A DNA stretch of 64,000 bases from Thiotrichaceae bacterium. GTDB lineage: Bacteria; Pseudomonadota; Gammaproteobacteria; Eutrophobiales; Eutrophobiaceae. The position numbers and the translations under genes were made by a program. The notes beneath the pieces were generated by a model. That model searched no databases, had not been told where the DNA came from, and saw nothing but the letters and a program-made list of their open reading frames with translations. Shown here piece by piece: positions 43,620-55,422 of the stretch; the stretch's first letter is position 1, and each line of letters begins with the position of its first letter. The DNA is taken from positions 71,433 to 135,432 of the forward strand of contig DUBV01000005.1 in NCBI GenBank assembly GCA_012960105.1. The letters run 5' to 3'.

Positions 43620-44680
43620 GCGTACAAATAACAGATGCCCAGAAATGGTTAATTCTGGTTGCAATCATAGCGACAGGCTATTTGTTATATTTATTGGCAC
43701 CCATACTCACTCCATTTCTGATTAGTGCTTTTCTCGCCTATATCGGCGATCCTGCAGTCGACCGACTGCAAACGATAAAGTTTTCAAGAACACTCGCTGT
43801 CGTTTTTGTTTTTTGTCTAATGTTAATTATAGGTTTATGTTTTATGTTAGCGGTGTTTCCGTTAATTGAAGAACAGATCAGACTGCTACTAACACGCATA
43901 CCGGTCATGATCGATTGGGTACAATCAGAATTCATCCCTTGGATAACGCAACGATTTGGTTTACAGCCAGATGCGATAGATCTAGGAGGACTAAAACAAT
44001 CACTCATGGGACATTGGCAAACCGTTGGTAATGTTGTCGGAAAATTTTTGGCGAAGGTTTCTGCTTCAGGACAATTAATCATACTCTGGGTCAGTTACAC
44101 ATTATTAGTACCGGTAGTTACTTTTTACTTGCTAAGAGACTGGGATATTCTTGTAGATAAAATAAGAGAATTAATCCCCCGACGGTATGAAACTGTTACC
44201 GTTAAATTAGTAAAAGACAGCGATGCAGTATTGGCTGAATTTTTTAGAGGGCAGTTACTGCTTATGTTTGCACAAGCTATTTTTTATAGCATAGGCTTGT
44301 GGGTAGTCGGTCTAGAGTTTTCATTATTAATAGGCATGACTGCCGGCTTAGTTAGCTTTGTACCTTATCTAGGTGTAATAGTCGGAATAGTCGTTGCAGG
44401 TATAGCCGCTTTTATGCAGTTTCATGATGTAGTTCATATTGTCTATATATTGGTAGTCTTTGGCATGGGTCAGATGTTAGAAGGCATGGTGTTAACGCCA
44501 TTACTCGTCGGTGACAGAATAGGCCTGCACCCAGTTGCTGTTATTTTTGCCGTTATGGCCGGTGCGCAATTATTTGGTTTTTTTGGCATGTTAATAGCTC
44601 TGCCAGTTGCGGCAGTTATAGTCGTACTACTAAGACACTTTCATGAACAATATTTAAACAGTAATTTTTACACTCCGTAA
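43616..44680 (+). CDS. AI-2E family transporter (PerM-like)
   Basis: 354 aa; polytopic, GMGQMLEGMVLTPLLVGDRIGLHPV signature. Confidence 0.93.
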   Translation: MSVQITDAQKWLILVAIIATGYLLYLLAPILTPFLISAFLAYIGDPAVDRLQTIKFSRTLAVVFVFCLMLIIGLCFMLAVFPLIEEQIRLLLTRIPVMIDWVQSEFIPWITQRFGLQPDAIDLGGLKQSLMGHWQTVGNVVGKFLAKVSASGQLIILWVSYTLLVPVVTFYLLRDWDILVDKIRELIPRRYETVTVKLVKDSDAVLAEFFRGQLLLMFAQAIFYSIGLWVVGLEFSLLIGMTAGLVSFVPYLGVIVGIVVAGIAAFMQFHDVVHIVYILVVFGMGQMLEGMVLTPLLVGDRIGLHPVAVIFAVMAGAQLFGFFGMLIALPVAAVIVVLLRHFHEQYLNSNFYTP

Positions 44681-45396
44681 TGCCAAGTGATTTTTCTGAA
44701 AATTCTTCTTTAGACCAAATTCCATTTCAGTTTGGCAATTTTCAGCAGGATGATTTCTCCTCATTTTTGTCAGGAGAAAATCAAGAGTTGTTGACGCTGA
44801 TGAATAAGATTTCTAAAAAAGAAGAAATTCATCATCTCTATATTTGGGGTGCAACCGGATTCGGCAAGACGCATCTATTGCAAGCCGCATGCAAACAAGC
44901 CTCTGAATCTGATTTGCAAGTAGCCTATCTTCCTCTTAAGCAGTTATCAGAATTAAGCTCTGAAATGTTACATGACTTAGGTGAACTGGATTTAGTTTGT
45001 GTTGATGATATTGAATGTGTCGCCGGACAAATAGAATGGCAACAAGGTTTAGTCTGGCTATATAACGAATTGCGCGACAATGAACATTCCATGATTATAA
45101 GTTCAAATGTTTCAGCGACAAATATTGAGCTTGAAGTCGATGATCTAAAATCCAGGTTAAGCTGGGATCAGGTACTTCGCATTAAAGAAGCTGATGACGA
45201 ATTGAAAATACAAATACTAAAACAAAAAGCCAATGCACGATCATTTGAACTGAGTGATGAGGTTATAGAGTATTTAATTGTCCGAGTTGACCGTAATCTA
45301 GGTTCACTAATAGACATATTGGATAAAATCGATCACGCATCGCTTGCGGCAAAACGGAAGATAACGATTCCTTTTGTCAAAGATTTGATTAACTAG
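44680..45396 (+). CDS. hda: DnaA regulatory inactivator Hda
   Basis: 238 aa DnaA-like; HLYIWGATGFGKTHLLQAAC, LVCVDDIE. Confidence 0.93.
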   Translation: MPSDFSENSSLDQIPFQFGNFQQDDFSSFLSGENQELLTLMNKISKKEEIHHLYIWGATGFGKTHLLQAACKQASESDLQVAYLPLKQLSELSSEMLHDLGELDLVCVDDIECVAGQIEWQQGLVWLYNELRDNEHSMIISSNVSATNIELEVDDLKSRLSWDQVLRIKEADDELKIQILKQKANARSFELSDEVIEYLIVRVDRNLGSLIDILDKIDHASLAAKRKITIPFVKDLIN

Positions 45397-45611
45397 TCAT
45401 TTATAGCAATTGTAGCAGTATTATCATTGTTACAAGTGATTGCGATTTTAGTAGGTCGATGAAACACATTAATTAAATTTTTAATCTAACCCTGATTTTC
45501 TATGTTTAGTAGGCATAATTATTGCTAATTTTATAGTTTGGTATTAGGCCAATGTGTGCACAGTAAGAGCCACTTTAAATAATTCGAAGAACTGTAAGTA
45601 AAATAGCATCA

Positions 45612-46748
45612 ATGAATTCAAATCTAAAAAATACAGATATGCAGGATATCTTACTTAATATATTAAAGGGTATCTCCTTTGATTCAGGTCAATCTTATTT
45701 TGCCTCATTGACTAAGCAATTAACGGAAGTTCTAAAGGCAGATTTCGCCATCATCGGTAAATTAAAAGATGACAAAATTGCACGTATTCAGACACTAGCT
45801 GTCGTTACAGAAGGTGAATTAATTGAGAATTTTGAATACGATTTGGAACACGCACCTTGTGCAAAAGCCATTAGCAATTCGATATGTATTCATGCAAGCG
45901 GTATACAAGAAATATACCCTCAAGATTCTTTTTTAGAAGCGAAGAATATAGAAGCTTACGCTGGAATTCGTCTGCTTGACGCTAATGGAAACCTGTAGGG
46001 CATTATGAATGTGCTCTATCGCCATTCGATTGAGAATTTGAATGTAGTTGAATTTATACTGAAAGTCTTAGCAGTGCACACTTCAGCAGAAATAAACAGG
46101 ATCAATATAGAAAAAGAGCTGCTCGAGTCCGAGAGAAAAAATCGTGCCTGGATAGAGAAATCTCCGGTTTGCACCAAAATACTGGACCTTGATTTTAATT
46201 TGCAATACATGAGTTCTGCAGGTGTGCAAGCGCTTAATATTGACGACATCACTTTGCACTATGGGAAACCCTATCCTTTAGAATTTTATCCTGAGTCATT
46301 CAAAAACAAGATGCTTGAAAGTTTGAAAAAAGCTTTAAAGACAAATGAAGTTGTTGAACAGGAAGCCCCCGTGTTCGATGTGGATGGAAATGAATTATGG
46401 TTTCATTCGACCATAATCCCTGTTCTGGATGATAAATGTGAAAATGACTACATCATGGTCTTATCCCTCGAGATTACCGATCGCAAACGTGCGGAAGATA
46501 ATCTGAAGCAAAGTGAAGAACGTTTTAACTTTGCTATGCAAGGTGCCAATGATGGTCTGTGGGACTGGGACTTGAAGACCGATGAGGTCTACTATTCGCC
46601 ACGCTGGAAAAGCATGTTGGGATATAAAGATGATGAAATTAAACATCATGTATCAGAATGGAAACGACTGTTGCACCCAGATGATTTGGACATGACATTA
46701 GCCAATGCTGAAGCCTGTATAAATGATGAAAAAAATAGTCGTTGTTGA
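45612..46748 (+). pseudogene. GAF-PAS sensor protein interrupted by in-frame TAG at 45996-45998; C-terminal output domain missing
   Basis: 45612..45998 and 46005..46748 share one frame; the GAF domain reads YAGIRLLDANGNL*GIMNVLYRHSIENLNVVEFILKVLAVHTSAEINR across the stop; the second PAS ends abruptly at LHPDDLDMTLANAEACINDEKNSRC. Confidence 0.8.
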
Positions 46749-47088
46749 TGACGAACCTGAAGTTCGAAGCGCAATAAATGTCATGTTGTCTGATCAATAC
46801 GAAATTAAGGAATTAGTAACGGTTAATGAAGTGATTAAATACTGAAATAAAAATTCAGTTGATCTGATTATTACGGACTTATTTATGCCGGAAAAATCAG
46901 GTCTGGATCTGATCGAAATCATCAATGAAATGAATTATGATGTTAAATTATTAGCAGTATCAGGTGGCAGCCGCAAAAGTAAATGTGACTTTCTTCCTGT
47001 CGCAGAACTTATGGGGGCACATGATATTTTGCATAAACCATTTACTCCAAATGAACTTCGGGGAAAAGTGGGGGCGTTATTAAACTAA
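46723..47088 (+). pseudogene. Response-regulator receiver domain with in-frame TGA at 46843-46845
   Basis: MMKKIVVVDDEPEVRSAINVMLSDQYEIKELVTVNEVIKY*NKNSVDLIITDLFMPEKSGLDLIEIINEMNYDVKLLAVSGG...GAHDILHKPFTPNELRGKVGALLN in one continuous frame. Confidence 0.8.
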
Positions 47089-47158
47089 GAATTATATAAC
47101 TTAAGGTTATGTAAAAATAACTTTTCATAAGCAAATCAAAAGAGTCATTATCGATTAA

Positions 47159-48116
<958 letters not shown>

Positions 48117-48210
48117 GGCAATTCCTACTGTATATTAAGCATTAAGATTTAATTGATGATAATTAAAATAAAAGCAGTTGACGAGTTGAATTTAATTAAA
48201 CAAGGACACT

Positions 48211-49467
48211 ATGTCAGAAAATCTTATTAATATTATTAAAGTAGCACTGGTAAATATATTTTATTTTACCCGTTTCTTTCTGCGTCATTTCTATGCCCTT
48301 CGGGGCATGCAAACCGCATCGTCACTCGCGTATACCTCACTGCTTTCTCTTGTTCCCTTAGTTACAGTCATGTTTGGCTTATTTGGCAGCATTTCAGTTT
48401 TGCAGGATTTTTCTGATGCAATTCAAGATTTTGTCTTTTCCAGCTTTGTACCTGAATTTGGCTGGACGGTGCAATCCTATATCTCCGATTTTTCTACCAA
48501 AGCATCGCAACTGACAATAAGTGGTAGTTTGGTTCTGGTTTTGATAGCCATCATGTTAATGGCGACGATTGATAATGCTTTTAATCGCATCTGGATCGTA
48601 AAGAATAAACGTAGCCCAATTGCGCGCTTACTGGTTTATTGGGGTGTGTTAACAATGGGGCCGTTATTAATCGGTGCTGGTTTGGCGACAACTTCTTATT
48701 TGCTTTCGTTACCCGTTGTTGCTGATGTTGATACAACATTTAATTTAAAAGCACGTTTGCTTAGTTGGCTGCCTTTTCTAACAACATCAACTGCATTTAG
48801 TTTGATTTATATTCTGATCCCGAATTGCTTTGTGTCAAAAAAACATGCTTTGACGGGCGGTGTTATCAGCGCCGTGTTATTTGAATTAGCAAAATATGGA
48901 TTCGGAATCTATGTAAAAGAAATGCCGAGTTATGAAAATATTTACGGTGCTGTTGCAGTCATCCCTCTTTTTCTAATCTGGATTTATGTGTCATGGGTGA
49001 TAGTTTTGTTTGGTGCCCATATTACATTTTGTCTTTCATCGTTTCGTTTGCAAGATGAGATAGAACATCGTAGTAAAGGCAGTTGGACGTATCTTGATGC
49101 ATTGCGAGTACTTGATGTTATGTATCAAGCGCAAAAAAATGGTGAGACTATTTCTGTTTCTAAATTAATAAAAAATAATATTTTATTGCCGCATCATCAG
49201 ATGAACGAGCTTCTGGAACATCTGAAAAGATTAAAATGGGTTAATCAAAATTCAAGTGATCAATGGTTGTTATCAAAAGATATGAAAGAAACCAGTCTGT
49301 ATGATTTACATACGGTATTGCCGGTTCGCTTGCCTATAACTACTAATGAACTAGAGCAAGATAAGTTTTCCAGTAAATTGAAAGCTTGTCTTGCTAATCA
49401 CCATCAGGAAGTCGCTCAACATTTATCTATATCGATACATGATTTTCTTAAAGAGGAAAGTGCGTAA
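48211..49467 (+). CDS. YihY family inner membrane protein
   Basis: 418 aa; MQTASSLAYTSLLSLVPLVTVMFGLFG, GAVAVIPLFLIWIYVSWVIVLFGA. Confidence 0.93.
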   Translation: MSENLINIIKVALVNIFYFTRFFLRHFYALRGMQTASSLAYTSLLSLVPLVTVMFGLFGSISVLQDFSDAIQDFVFSSFVPEFGWTVQSYISDFSTKASQLTISGSLVLVLIAIMLMATIDNAFNRIWIVKNKRSPIARLLVYWGVLTMGPLLIGAGLATTSYLLSLPVVADVDTTFNLKARLLSWLPFLTTSTAFSLIYILIPNCFVSKKHALTGGVISAVLFELAKYGFGIYVKEMPSYENIYGAVAVIPLFLIWIYVSWVIVLFGAHITFCLSSFRLQDEIEHRSKGSWTYLDALRVLDVMYQAQKNGETISVSKLIKNNILLPHHQMNELLEHLKRLKWVNQNSSDQWLLSKDMKETSLYDLHTVLPVRLPITTNELEQDKFSSKLKACLANHHQEVAQHLSISIHDFLKEESA

Positions 49468-49472
49468 ACTAC

Positions 49473-51062
49473 CTACCTCGTCTTATAGCTGAATACTTCA
49501 TAAGATGTTGTCGACTCAAACATAGTGTTGGCGGCAATCAATTCACTTTTATCGTCAAATTTTATTTCCATTTCTCTTTCAGCAGCATAAAGACCTTTCT
49601 CTACTATGATTGAAAGTTCATTCGGATCACTGTTGTGACTGACTAAAAATGCTGGTTTGAACAGGCAATCTGCTTTCTTTCCATTACTGGCGCGTAGCGC
49701 AACAGGCTTGGCCGTTTCGGCAATAACTTGTAAGCCTATTTTATGTACGGTTTTACTTACCATTAACCATCGAGTGACCGCTATGTTCCATGAATTGTTT
49801 TCACCATCGAGCTTTATACCGACGAGGTCGCCTACGCGAATTGCTTTTTTGGGTTTATCGTCGCGGATTATTGCGAAGCCGCCGGAACCCTGATCAACAA
49901 TTCGCCAACCTTCAGGAGTGCAGTGTGTTCCTGTATGTGAAATAGTTACATCTTCTGAAATATCGATCTCATCTTCTTCATTATCAATATTTGTATCACT
50001 TTTGAAGGCATTGCCATTGTTTAAAAAATAATAAACCGCACTGATACCAGAAACTACACTTAAGCTGCCCGATTTTGTTTTCCTTGGAAAATAACGTTTA
50101 GGTGGAAGCCCCCATGCTTTTAACATATGTGCGAGTAATGATTTTGCATAAAACGGTGATAGCACAATTGACTGATCGATAGGTTGATCTATCTGAATTA
50201 AATCAATTTGTTTTTGTATTAAGTTTTCAAGCGGGGTTGAATCAAGTAAGCGTGTTTTGTTATTGATATTGGCTTGATCAAACTTTGCATAAGCGACCGC
50301 TTTATTATCTGTTTTAAGATCAAAAACAAAATAACCACTGGTATTTGAAACGGATTGCATCGGATGTATTTGTGTATATTCCACCCAGCTATTAAGTTGT
50401 TCGAAAATTTCCCAGATTGCACCAAACGGTAAATGATGTGGGTCAACCAGAGAAGCCATCATGATGCGTTTATAGGTATGGTCTATGGTCGTGGTAATCT
50501 CTTTATTATTGGGGCCCGGTATAGAATAGATTTTTTTATGACACTCCATTGATTCAGCGAAGTCATAAATAAAATTAAGTTGTTGCCAAACACTTTTTGG
50601 AATTGGTGCGTACTCCAAAAAGCTAAATATCAAAGCATGTGATAAGTAATTCATCGACATTAACATTGCTTCAGTGGGTGGTTTGGTTTTTTTCCAAAGC
50701 GTTTTTGTATTCAATGCTGAATCAAATGCGAGCTTACAACTGTAGCTCAGAGAAACAGCGATGTGTTTCAATTGTGTCAGTTGGGTTCCCACTACTTCAA
50801 TCGTTTGTAATGTATGTTGCGCGCCGGTGTTTATTTGCGATTCCACATAATATTGATAAGGGCGGTTATAGAGTTCGATTAATTCAATTCGAACTGAAGA
50901 TTTGATATCTGCTTTATTCGTAGCAATTAGCGCTTCGTTTAGTAAAGCGCAGGTTTTTTTGAAGTCGAGGTAGGGCAGTGACTCAAGCCATTCCTCAATA
51001 TAGAGTGGACGAGTCTCTATCTCATCTCCTTGGGCAGATTTTTTTAGCGGTAGTTGATCCAT
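49473..51062 (-). CDS. PilZ-domain-like (c-di-GMP receptor family) protein
   Basis: 529 aa; C-terminal WRIVDQGSGGFAIIRDDKPKKAIRVGDLVGIKLDG...WNIAVTRWL; long helical N-terminus. Confidence 0.65.
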   Translation of the reverse strand: MDQLPLKKSAQGDEIETRPLYIEEWLESLPYLDFKKTCALLNEALIATNKADIKSSVRIELIELYNRPYQYYVESQINTGAQHTLQTIEVVGTQLTQLKHIAVSLSYSCKLAFDSALNTKTLWKKTKPPTEAMLMSMNYLSHALIFSFLEYAPIPKSVWQQLNFIYDFAESMECHKKIYSIPGPNNKEITTTIDHTYKRIMMASLVDPHHLPFGAIWEIFEQLNSWVEYTQIHPMQSVSNTSGYFVFDLKTDNKAVAYAKFDQANINNKTRLLDSTPLENLIQKQIDLIQIDQPIDQSIVLSPFYAKSLLAHMLKAWGLPPKRYFPRKTKSGSLSVVSGISAVYYFLNNGNAFKSDTNIDNEEDEIDISEDVTISHTGTHCTPEGWRIVDQGSGGFAIIRDDKPKKAIRVGDLVGIKLDGENNSWNIAVTRWLMVSKTVHKIGLQVIAETAKPVALRASNGKKADCLFKPAFLVSHNSDPNELSIIVEKGLYAAEREMEIKFDDKSELIAANTMFESTTSYEVFSYKTR

Positions 51063-51382
51063 AATATTTATTCTTTATTATTTATAGCCTGTATTTATTG
51101 CTTTACTACTTAAAAATGTAGTTTGGTAAATACTCTATCAGCAATATCCGTTCCAATAGTTAGTTTTTATTTTGGAAATACTGTGATGGACTACTCGTTA
51201 AGTGTAGTTCAAGGTAGGCACAACAAACTTGCATTAGGTTTTCCTTAACCATCAAGTATTTCCATATATATCAATAAGATATGTTTGTTATTTTGTTTTA
51301 CAGCATTATATAAATGCTCAAACAAATACTAAGCGGAGAATTATGTCTCAATTAAGAGACAGCCATAATGATATTTAAGTGA

Positions 51383-51661
51383 TTGATAATTATGAATAAA
51401 TCAATAAATTGTTATGTCAGCGGACGCGTTCAAGGGGTTTGTTTTCGGATGTCGACCAGCCAACAGGCCAAAATACTGGGTTTAACCGGTTGGGTGAGGA
51501 ATCTGGACGATGGTCGGGTTGAAGTTCTTGCTAGTGGAAAAGCGCCACAAATAGATCAATTACAAAAATGGTTGGCGCATGGCCCTAGCATGGCAAAGGT
51601 TCTGAATATTGAGTACCGAGTTATCGAATACCAGGAGTTTCCAAATTTCTCAATTCGCTAA
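51383..51661 (+). CDS. Acylphosphatase
   Basis: 92 aa; NCYVSGRVQGVCFRMSTSQQAKILGLTGWVRNLDDGRVEVLASG; actual start probably 51392. Confidence 0.95.
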   Translation: MIIMNKSINCYVSGRVQGVCFRMSTSQQAKILGLTGWVRNLDDGRVEVLASGKAPQIDQLQKWLAHGPSMAKVLNIEYRVIEYQEFPNFSIR

Positions 51662-51662
51662 T

Positions 51663-53381
51663 CTAGCTCAGTTTTTCTTTAATAAATTCAATAGCTGTTT
51701 CTAAAGAAATATTCTGGTTATCCGTATCTGTTCTCGCCTTATATTCAATCTCACCGGCATCCAGCCCTTTTTCACTGAAGACCATGCGATGCGGAATACC
51801 TATTAATTCCATATCGGCAAACATAACGCCAGGGCGTTCACGTCTGTCATCAAGAACGACATCTACACCAGCAGCTAACAGTTGCTCATAAAATTCCATA
51901 ACAGCGTCACGTAGTCGAACTGATTTGTGCATATTGATAGGAACGAGGGCGAGTTCAAAAGGCGCTATGGATGCGGGCCAGATAATGCCTTTTTCATCAT
52001 TGTTCTGTTCAATAGTGGCAGCGACGATGCGCGAGACACCGATGCCATAACAACCCATCGTGAGCGTGGTTGCTTTGCCTTGTTCGTTGAGACAAGTGGC
52101 TTTTAATTTAGAACTGTATTTAGTACCGAGTTGAAAGATATGTCCGACTTCAATACCGCGGGCAAATTCTATTTTTCCGGAACCATCTTCAGCCATATCG
52201 CCTTCGCAGACATTACGAATATCAACCGTAGTTGCTAGTGGACAATCACGTTCCCAATTAACACCCGTTAAATGCTGTCCATCGGTATTCGCACCACAGA
52301 CGAAATCAGAAACAATACCTGCACTATGATCAACATAAACAGTAATGGATGTTTTATCCGATATTCCGACTGGCCCGATTGATCCAACACCACAACCAAT
52401 TGCAGATTCAATCTCTTTATTGTCTGCAAAAGTAAGTGGGCTTAATACGCCGTCTAATTTTTCTGCTTTGATTTCATTCAATTCATGGTCGCCTCTCAAA
52501 ACAAAGGCAACTAACCCGTCATCGTTAGATTTAACAATTAGTGTTTTCAAACATTGCGCTGTGTCGATATTCAAAAATTGACTGACTTCTTCAATGCTAT
52601 GTTGATCAGGCGTATCCACCGTTTCCATCGTTTTAACGGCTTCAGGCCGAGCTTGTTCAGGTTTTACTGCGACAGCTTGTTCCATATTCGCGGCATAGTC
52701 GCCTTTATCAGAAAAGACGATAAGGTCTTCGCCAGAATCAGCCAATACGTGAAATTCATGCGATTTGCTACCACCAATACTGCCTGAGTCCGCAATCACT
52801 GCGCGGAAGTTCAAGCCGACGCGAGTGAATATATTTGAATAGGTGGTGTACATCTGTTCGTAGGTTTCTTGCAAAGATTCGTCAGTCAGATGAAAGGAAT
52901 AAGCATCTTTCATTAAAAACTCACGTGCGCGCATAATGCCAAAACGTGGTCGCACTTCATCTCTAAACTTGGTTTGAATCTGGTAAAAATTGATGGGTAA
53001 TTGTTTGTAACTGCGAATTTCACGTCTGGCCAAATCGGTAATGATTTCTTCATGAGTTGGGCCAAAGCAGAATTCACGGTCATGACGATCATTGATTCTC
53101 AATAACTCAGGGCCATATTGTTCCCAACGTTCAGACTCTTGCCATAACTCAGCAGGCTGAATGGCAGACATCATAATTTCCTGTGCTCCAGCGCGATTCA
53201 TTTCGTCTCTGACAATCGCTTCTACTTTACGCAAAACACGTAACCCTAGTGGTAACCAAGTGTAAATCCCCGAAGCTAATTGTCGGATCATGCCCGCGCG
53301 TAGCATTAACTGATGGCTAGCGATCTCGGCATCGGCAGGTGCTTCACGCAGCGTTGCCATTAATAATTGTGATGTTTTCAT
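51663..53381 (-). CDS. proS: Prolyl-tRNA synthetase
   Basis: 572 aa; class II synthetase motifs, [40 protein letters not shown], YbaK-type insertion. Confidence 0.98.
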   Translation of the reverse strand: MKTSQLLMATLREAPADAEIASHQLMLRAGMIRQLASGIYTWLPLGLRVLRKVEAIVRDEMNRAGAQEIMMSAIQPAELWQESERWEQYGPELLRINDRHDREFCFGPTHEEIITDLARREIRSYKQLPINFYQIQTKFRDEVRPRFGIMRAREFLMKDAYSFHLTDESLQETYEQMYTTYSNIFTRVGLNFRAVIADSGSIGGSKSHEFHVLADSGEDLIVFSDKGDYAANMEQAVAVKPEQARPEAVKTMETVDTPDQHSIEEVSQFLNIDTAQCLKTLIVKSNDDGLVAFVLRGDHELNEIKAEKLDGVLSPLTFADNKEIESAIGCGVGSIGPVGISDKTSITVYVDHSAGIVSDFVCGANTDGQHLTGVNWERDCPLATTVDIRNVCEGDMAEDGSGKIEFARGIEVGHIFQLGTKYSSKLKATCLNEQGKATTLTMGCYGIGVSRIVAATIEQNNDEKGIIWPASIAPFELALVPINMHKSVRLRDAVMEFYEQLLAAGVDVVLDDRRERPGVMFADMELIGIPHRMVFSEKGLDAGEIEYKARTDTDNQNISLETAIEFIKEKLS

Positions 53382-53530
53382 ATTATCGGTCTAAGTTTGG
53401 GTCTAATTATTTGGGTCTATTTTTATGGGCTGTTTCAGAAAAACTTCAAAGCTTGAGAATATTCTAAGTGAAGCTTATTAAACGCCGTATCATAAACGAT
53501 TAATGAAAAGAATGCGTATGCTAAGTAGTC

Positions 53531-53617
53531 TTGAATGTATTCAATAATTACAGTGAAATTTTAGCTGTTATTGCGCTGATTTTAGCTATTCTCCCGAATA
53601 TCGAATACATTGCTTGA
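53531..53617 (+). promoter_or_regulatory. Candidate ilv leader peptide (Ile/Leu/Val-rich) upstream of ilvI
   Basis: TTG-initiated frame MNVFNNYSEILAVIALILAILPNIEYIA* ending 70 nt upstream of the ilvI GTG. Confidence 0.45.
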
Positions 53618-53686
53618 CCTGACCCAATAATCTCAGTAACTTCGCGCGTTTCGACGCAATTTATTAACAAACTGGTAAGGCAAGTA

Positions 53687-55420
53687 GTGGCTAAAAATAA
53701 AGAGATTTTACGAGGGGCAGACATATTCTGTCGCGCATTGAAGGACGAAGGTGTTAAACACCTATTTGGTTATCCTGGCGGTGCGGTTTTACATATTTAT
53801 GATGCACTTTATAAGCAAGATGCTGTAGAGCATATTCTTGTGCGCCATGAACAAGGTGCAACTCATGCAGCGGATGGTTATGCGCGTGCAACGGGTAAGC
53901 CGGGCGTCGTGCTGGTGACTTCAGGTCCGGGTGCGACTAATGCTGTAACCGGTATTGCTACTGCTTATCTGGATTCTATTCCTCTCGTCGTATTCACCGG
54001 TCAAGTGCCTCGAGCCATGATCGGCAATGATGCATTTCAGGAAGTCGATTCCATTGGTATTACGCGTCCGTGTGTAAAACATAATTTCCTCGTCAAAGAT
54101 GTGAAAGATTTGGCGACAACCATAAAGAAAGCATTTTATATTGCCACTAGCGGTCGTCCCGGCCCTGTAGTGGTTGATATCCCTAAAGATGTTACCGCTG
54201 ATTCGTGTGAGTACGAATATCCAAAAACAGTGGTTATGCCTTCGTATAAACCGGTCCTTAAAGGTCATCCTGGGCAGATTAAAAAAGCGGCAGATTTAAT
54301 TCTGGCAGCGAAGAAGCCGATGATTTATTCCGGTGGCGGCGTTATTTTAGGTGAGTCCAGTAAAGAATTAAGAGAGTTTACAAAATTACTCGGCTATCCC
54401 ATTACCAATACCTTGATGGGACTGGGCGCCTATAAGGCAACGGATAAACAGTTTGTTGGTATGTTGGGTATGCATGGTACCTATGAAGCCAATATGGCGA
54501 TGCATCAATGTGATGTCTTGATTGCTATTGGTGTACGGTTTGATGATCGTGTTACCGGCGATTTGGAGAAGTTTTGTCCTAACGCGAAAATTATTCATAT
54601 TGATGTTGACCCATCTTCTATTGCCAAGAACGTTCCTGTTGATGTGCCTATCGTCGGCGATGTTAAACATGTGCTTAAAGATTTAATCGGCTTATTAAAA
54701 GCGGATATAAAGAATCTTGATAAAAAAGTGATTAAGCCGTGGTGGAAACAAATTGATGAATGGCGTGCTATTGATTGTCTGAAATTCGATCGCACTACCG
54801 ATGTTATTAAACCACAGTATGTTATCGAGAAGTTATGGGAGCTGACCAAAGGTGATGCTTATGTGACTTCTGATGTAGGCCAACATCAAATGTGGGCGGC
54901 ACAATTTTATAAATTCGACAAACCACGTCGCTGGATTAATTCCGGTGGTCTCGGCACCATGGGTTTTGGTATCCCTGCGGCGATGGGCGTTAAAATGGCA
55001 TTTCCTGATGAGACCGTGGCCTGTATTTCTGGTGAAGCCAGTCTGGTGATGTGTATACAAGAATTGTCTACTTGTTTGCAATATAACACCGGTATAAAAA
55101 TCTTAAGTTTGAATAACCGCTACATGGGTATGGTGCGTCAATGGCAGGAATTCTTTTATGACAAGCGTTACTCTCATTCCTATATGGAAGCCTTACCTGA
55201 CTTTGTCAAAATGGCAGAGAGCTATGGTCATGTTGGCATGCGTATCGAAAAGACTAGCGATGTCGAAGGCGCGATAAAAGAAGCGCTAGCATTAAAAGAC
55301 CGTACGGTATTAATGGATTTCGTTACTGACCAGACCGAGAATGTCTATCCAATGATCGGTGCTGGAAAGGGTCATCATGAAATGCATTTGTCGACAGATA
55401 TCAAGAGGGAGCTTGCTTAA
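53687..55420 (+). CDS. ilvI: Acetolactate synthase large subunit
   Basis: 577 aa; ThDP enzyme, FGYPGGAVLHIYDALY, INSGGLGTMGFGIPAAMGVK; GTG start. Confidence 0.96.
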   Translation: MAKNKEILRGADIFCRALKDEGVKHLFGYPGGAVLHIYDALYKQDAVEHILVRHEQGATHAADGYARATGKPGVVLVTSGPGATNAVTGIATAYLDSIPLVVFTGQVPRAMIGNDAFQEVDSIGITRPCVKHNFLVKDVKDLATTIKKAFYIATSGRPGPVVVDIPKDVTADSCEYEYPKTVVMPSYKPVLKGHPGQIKKAADLILAAKKPMIYSGGGVILGESSKELREFTKLLGYPITNTLMGLGAYKATDKQFVGMLGMHGTYEANMAMHQCDVLIAIGVRFDDRVTGDLEKFCPNAKIIHIDVDPSSIAKNVPVDVPIVGDVKHVLKDLIGLLKADIKNLDKKVIKPWWKQIDEWRAIDCLKFDRTTDVIKPQYVIEKLWELTKGDAYVTSDVGQHQMWAAQFYKFDKPRRWINSGGLGTMGFGIPAAMGVKMAFPDETVACISGEASLVMCIQELSTCLQYNTGIKILSLNNRYMGMVRQWQEFFYDKRYSHSYMEALPDFVKMAESYGHVGMRIEKTSDVEGAIKEALALKDRTVLMDFVTDQTENVYPMIGAGKGHHEMHLSTDIKRELA

Positions 55421-55422
55421 TT

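Noticed and set aside
45612-47088. Stop-codon reassignment or recoding as the explanation for the internal TAG and TGA
   Set aside because: Many intact genes in the window end at TAG or TGA, and the two internal stops differ; local gene decay is simpler.
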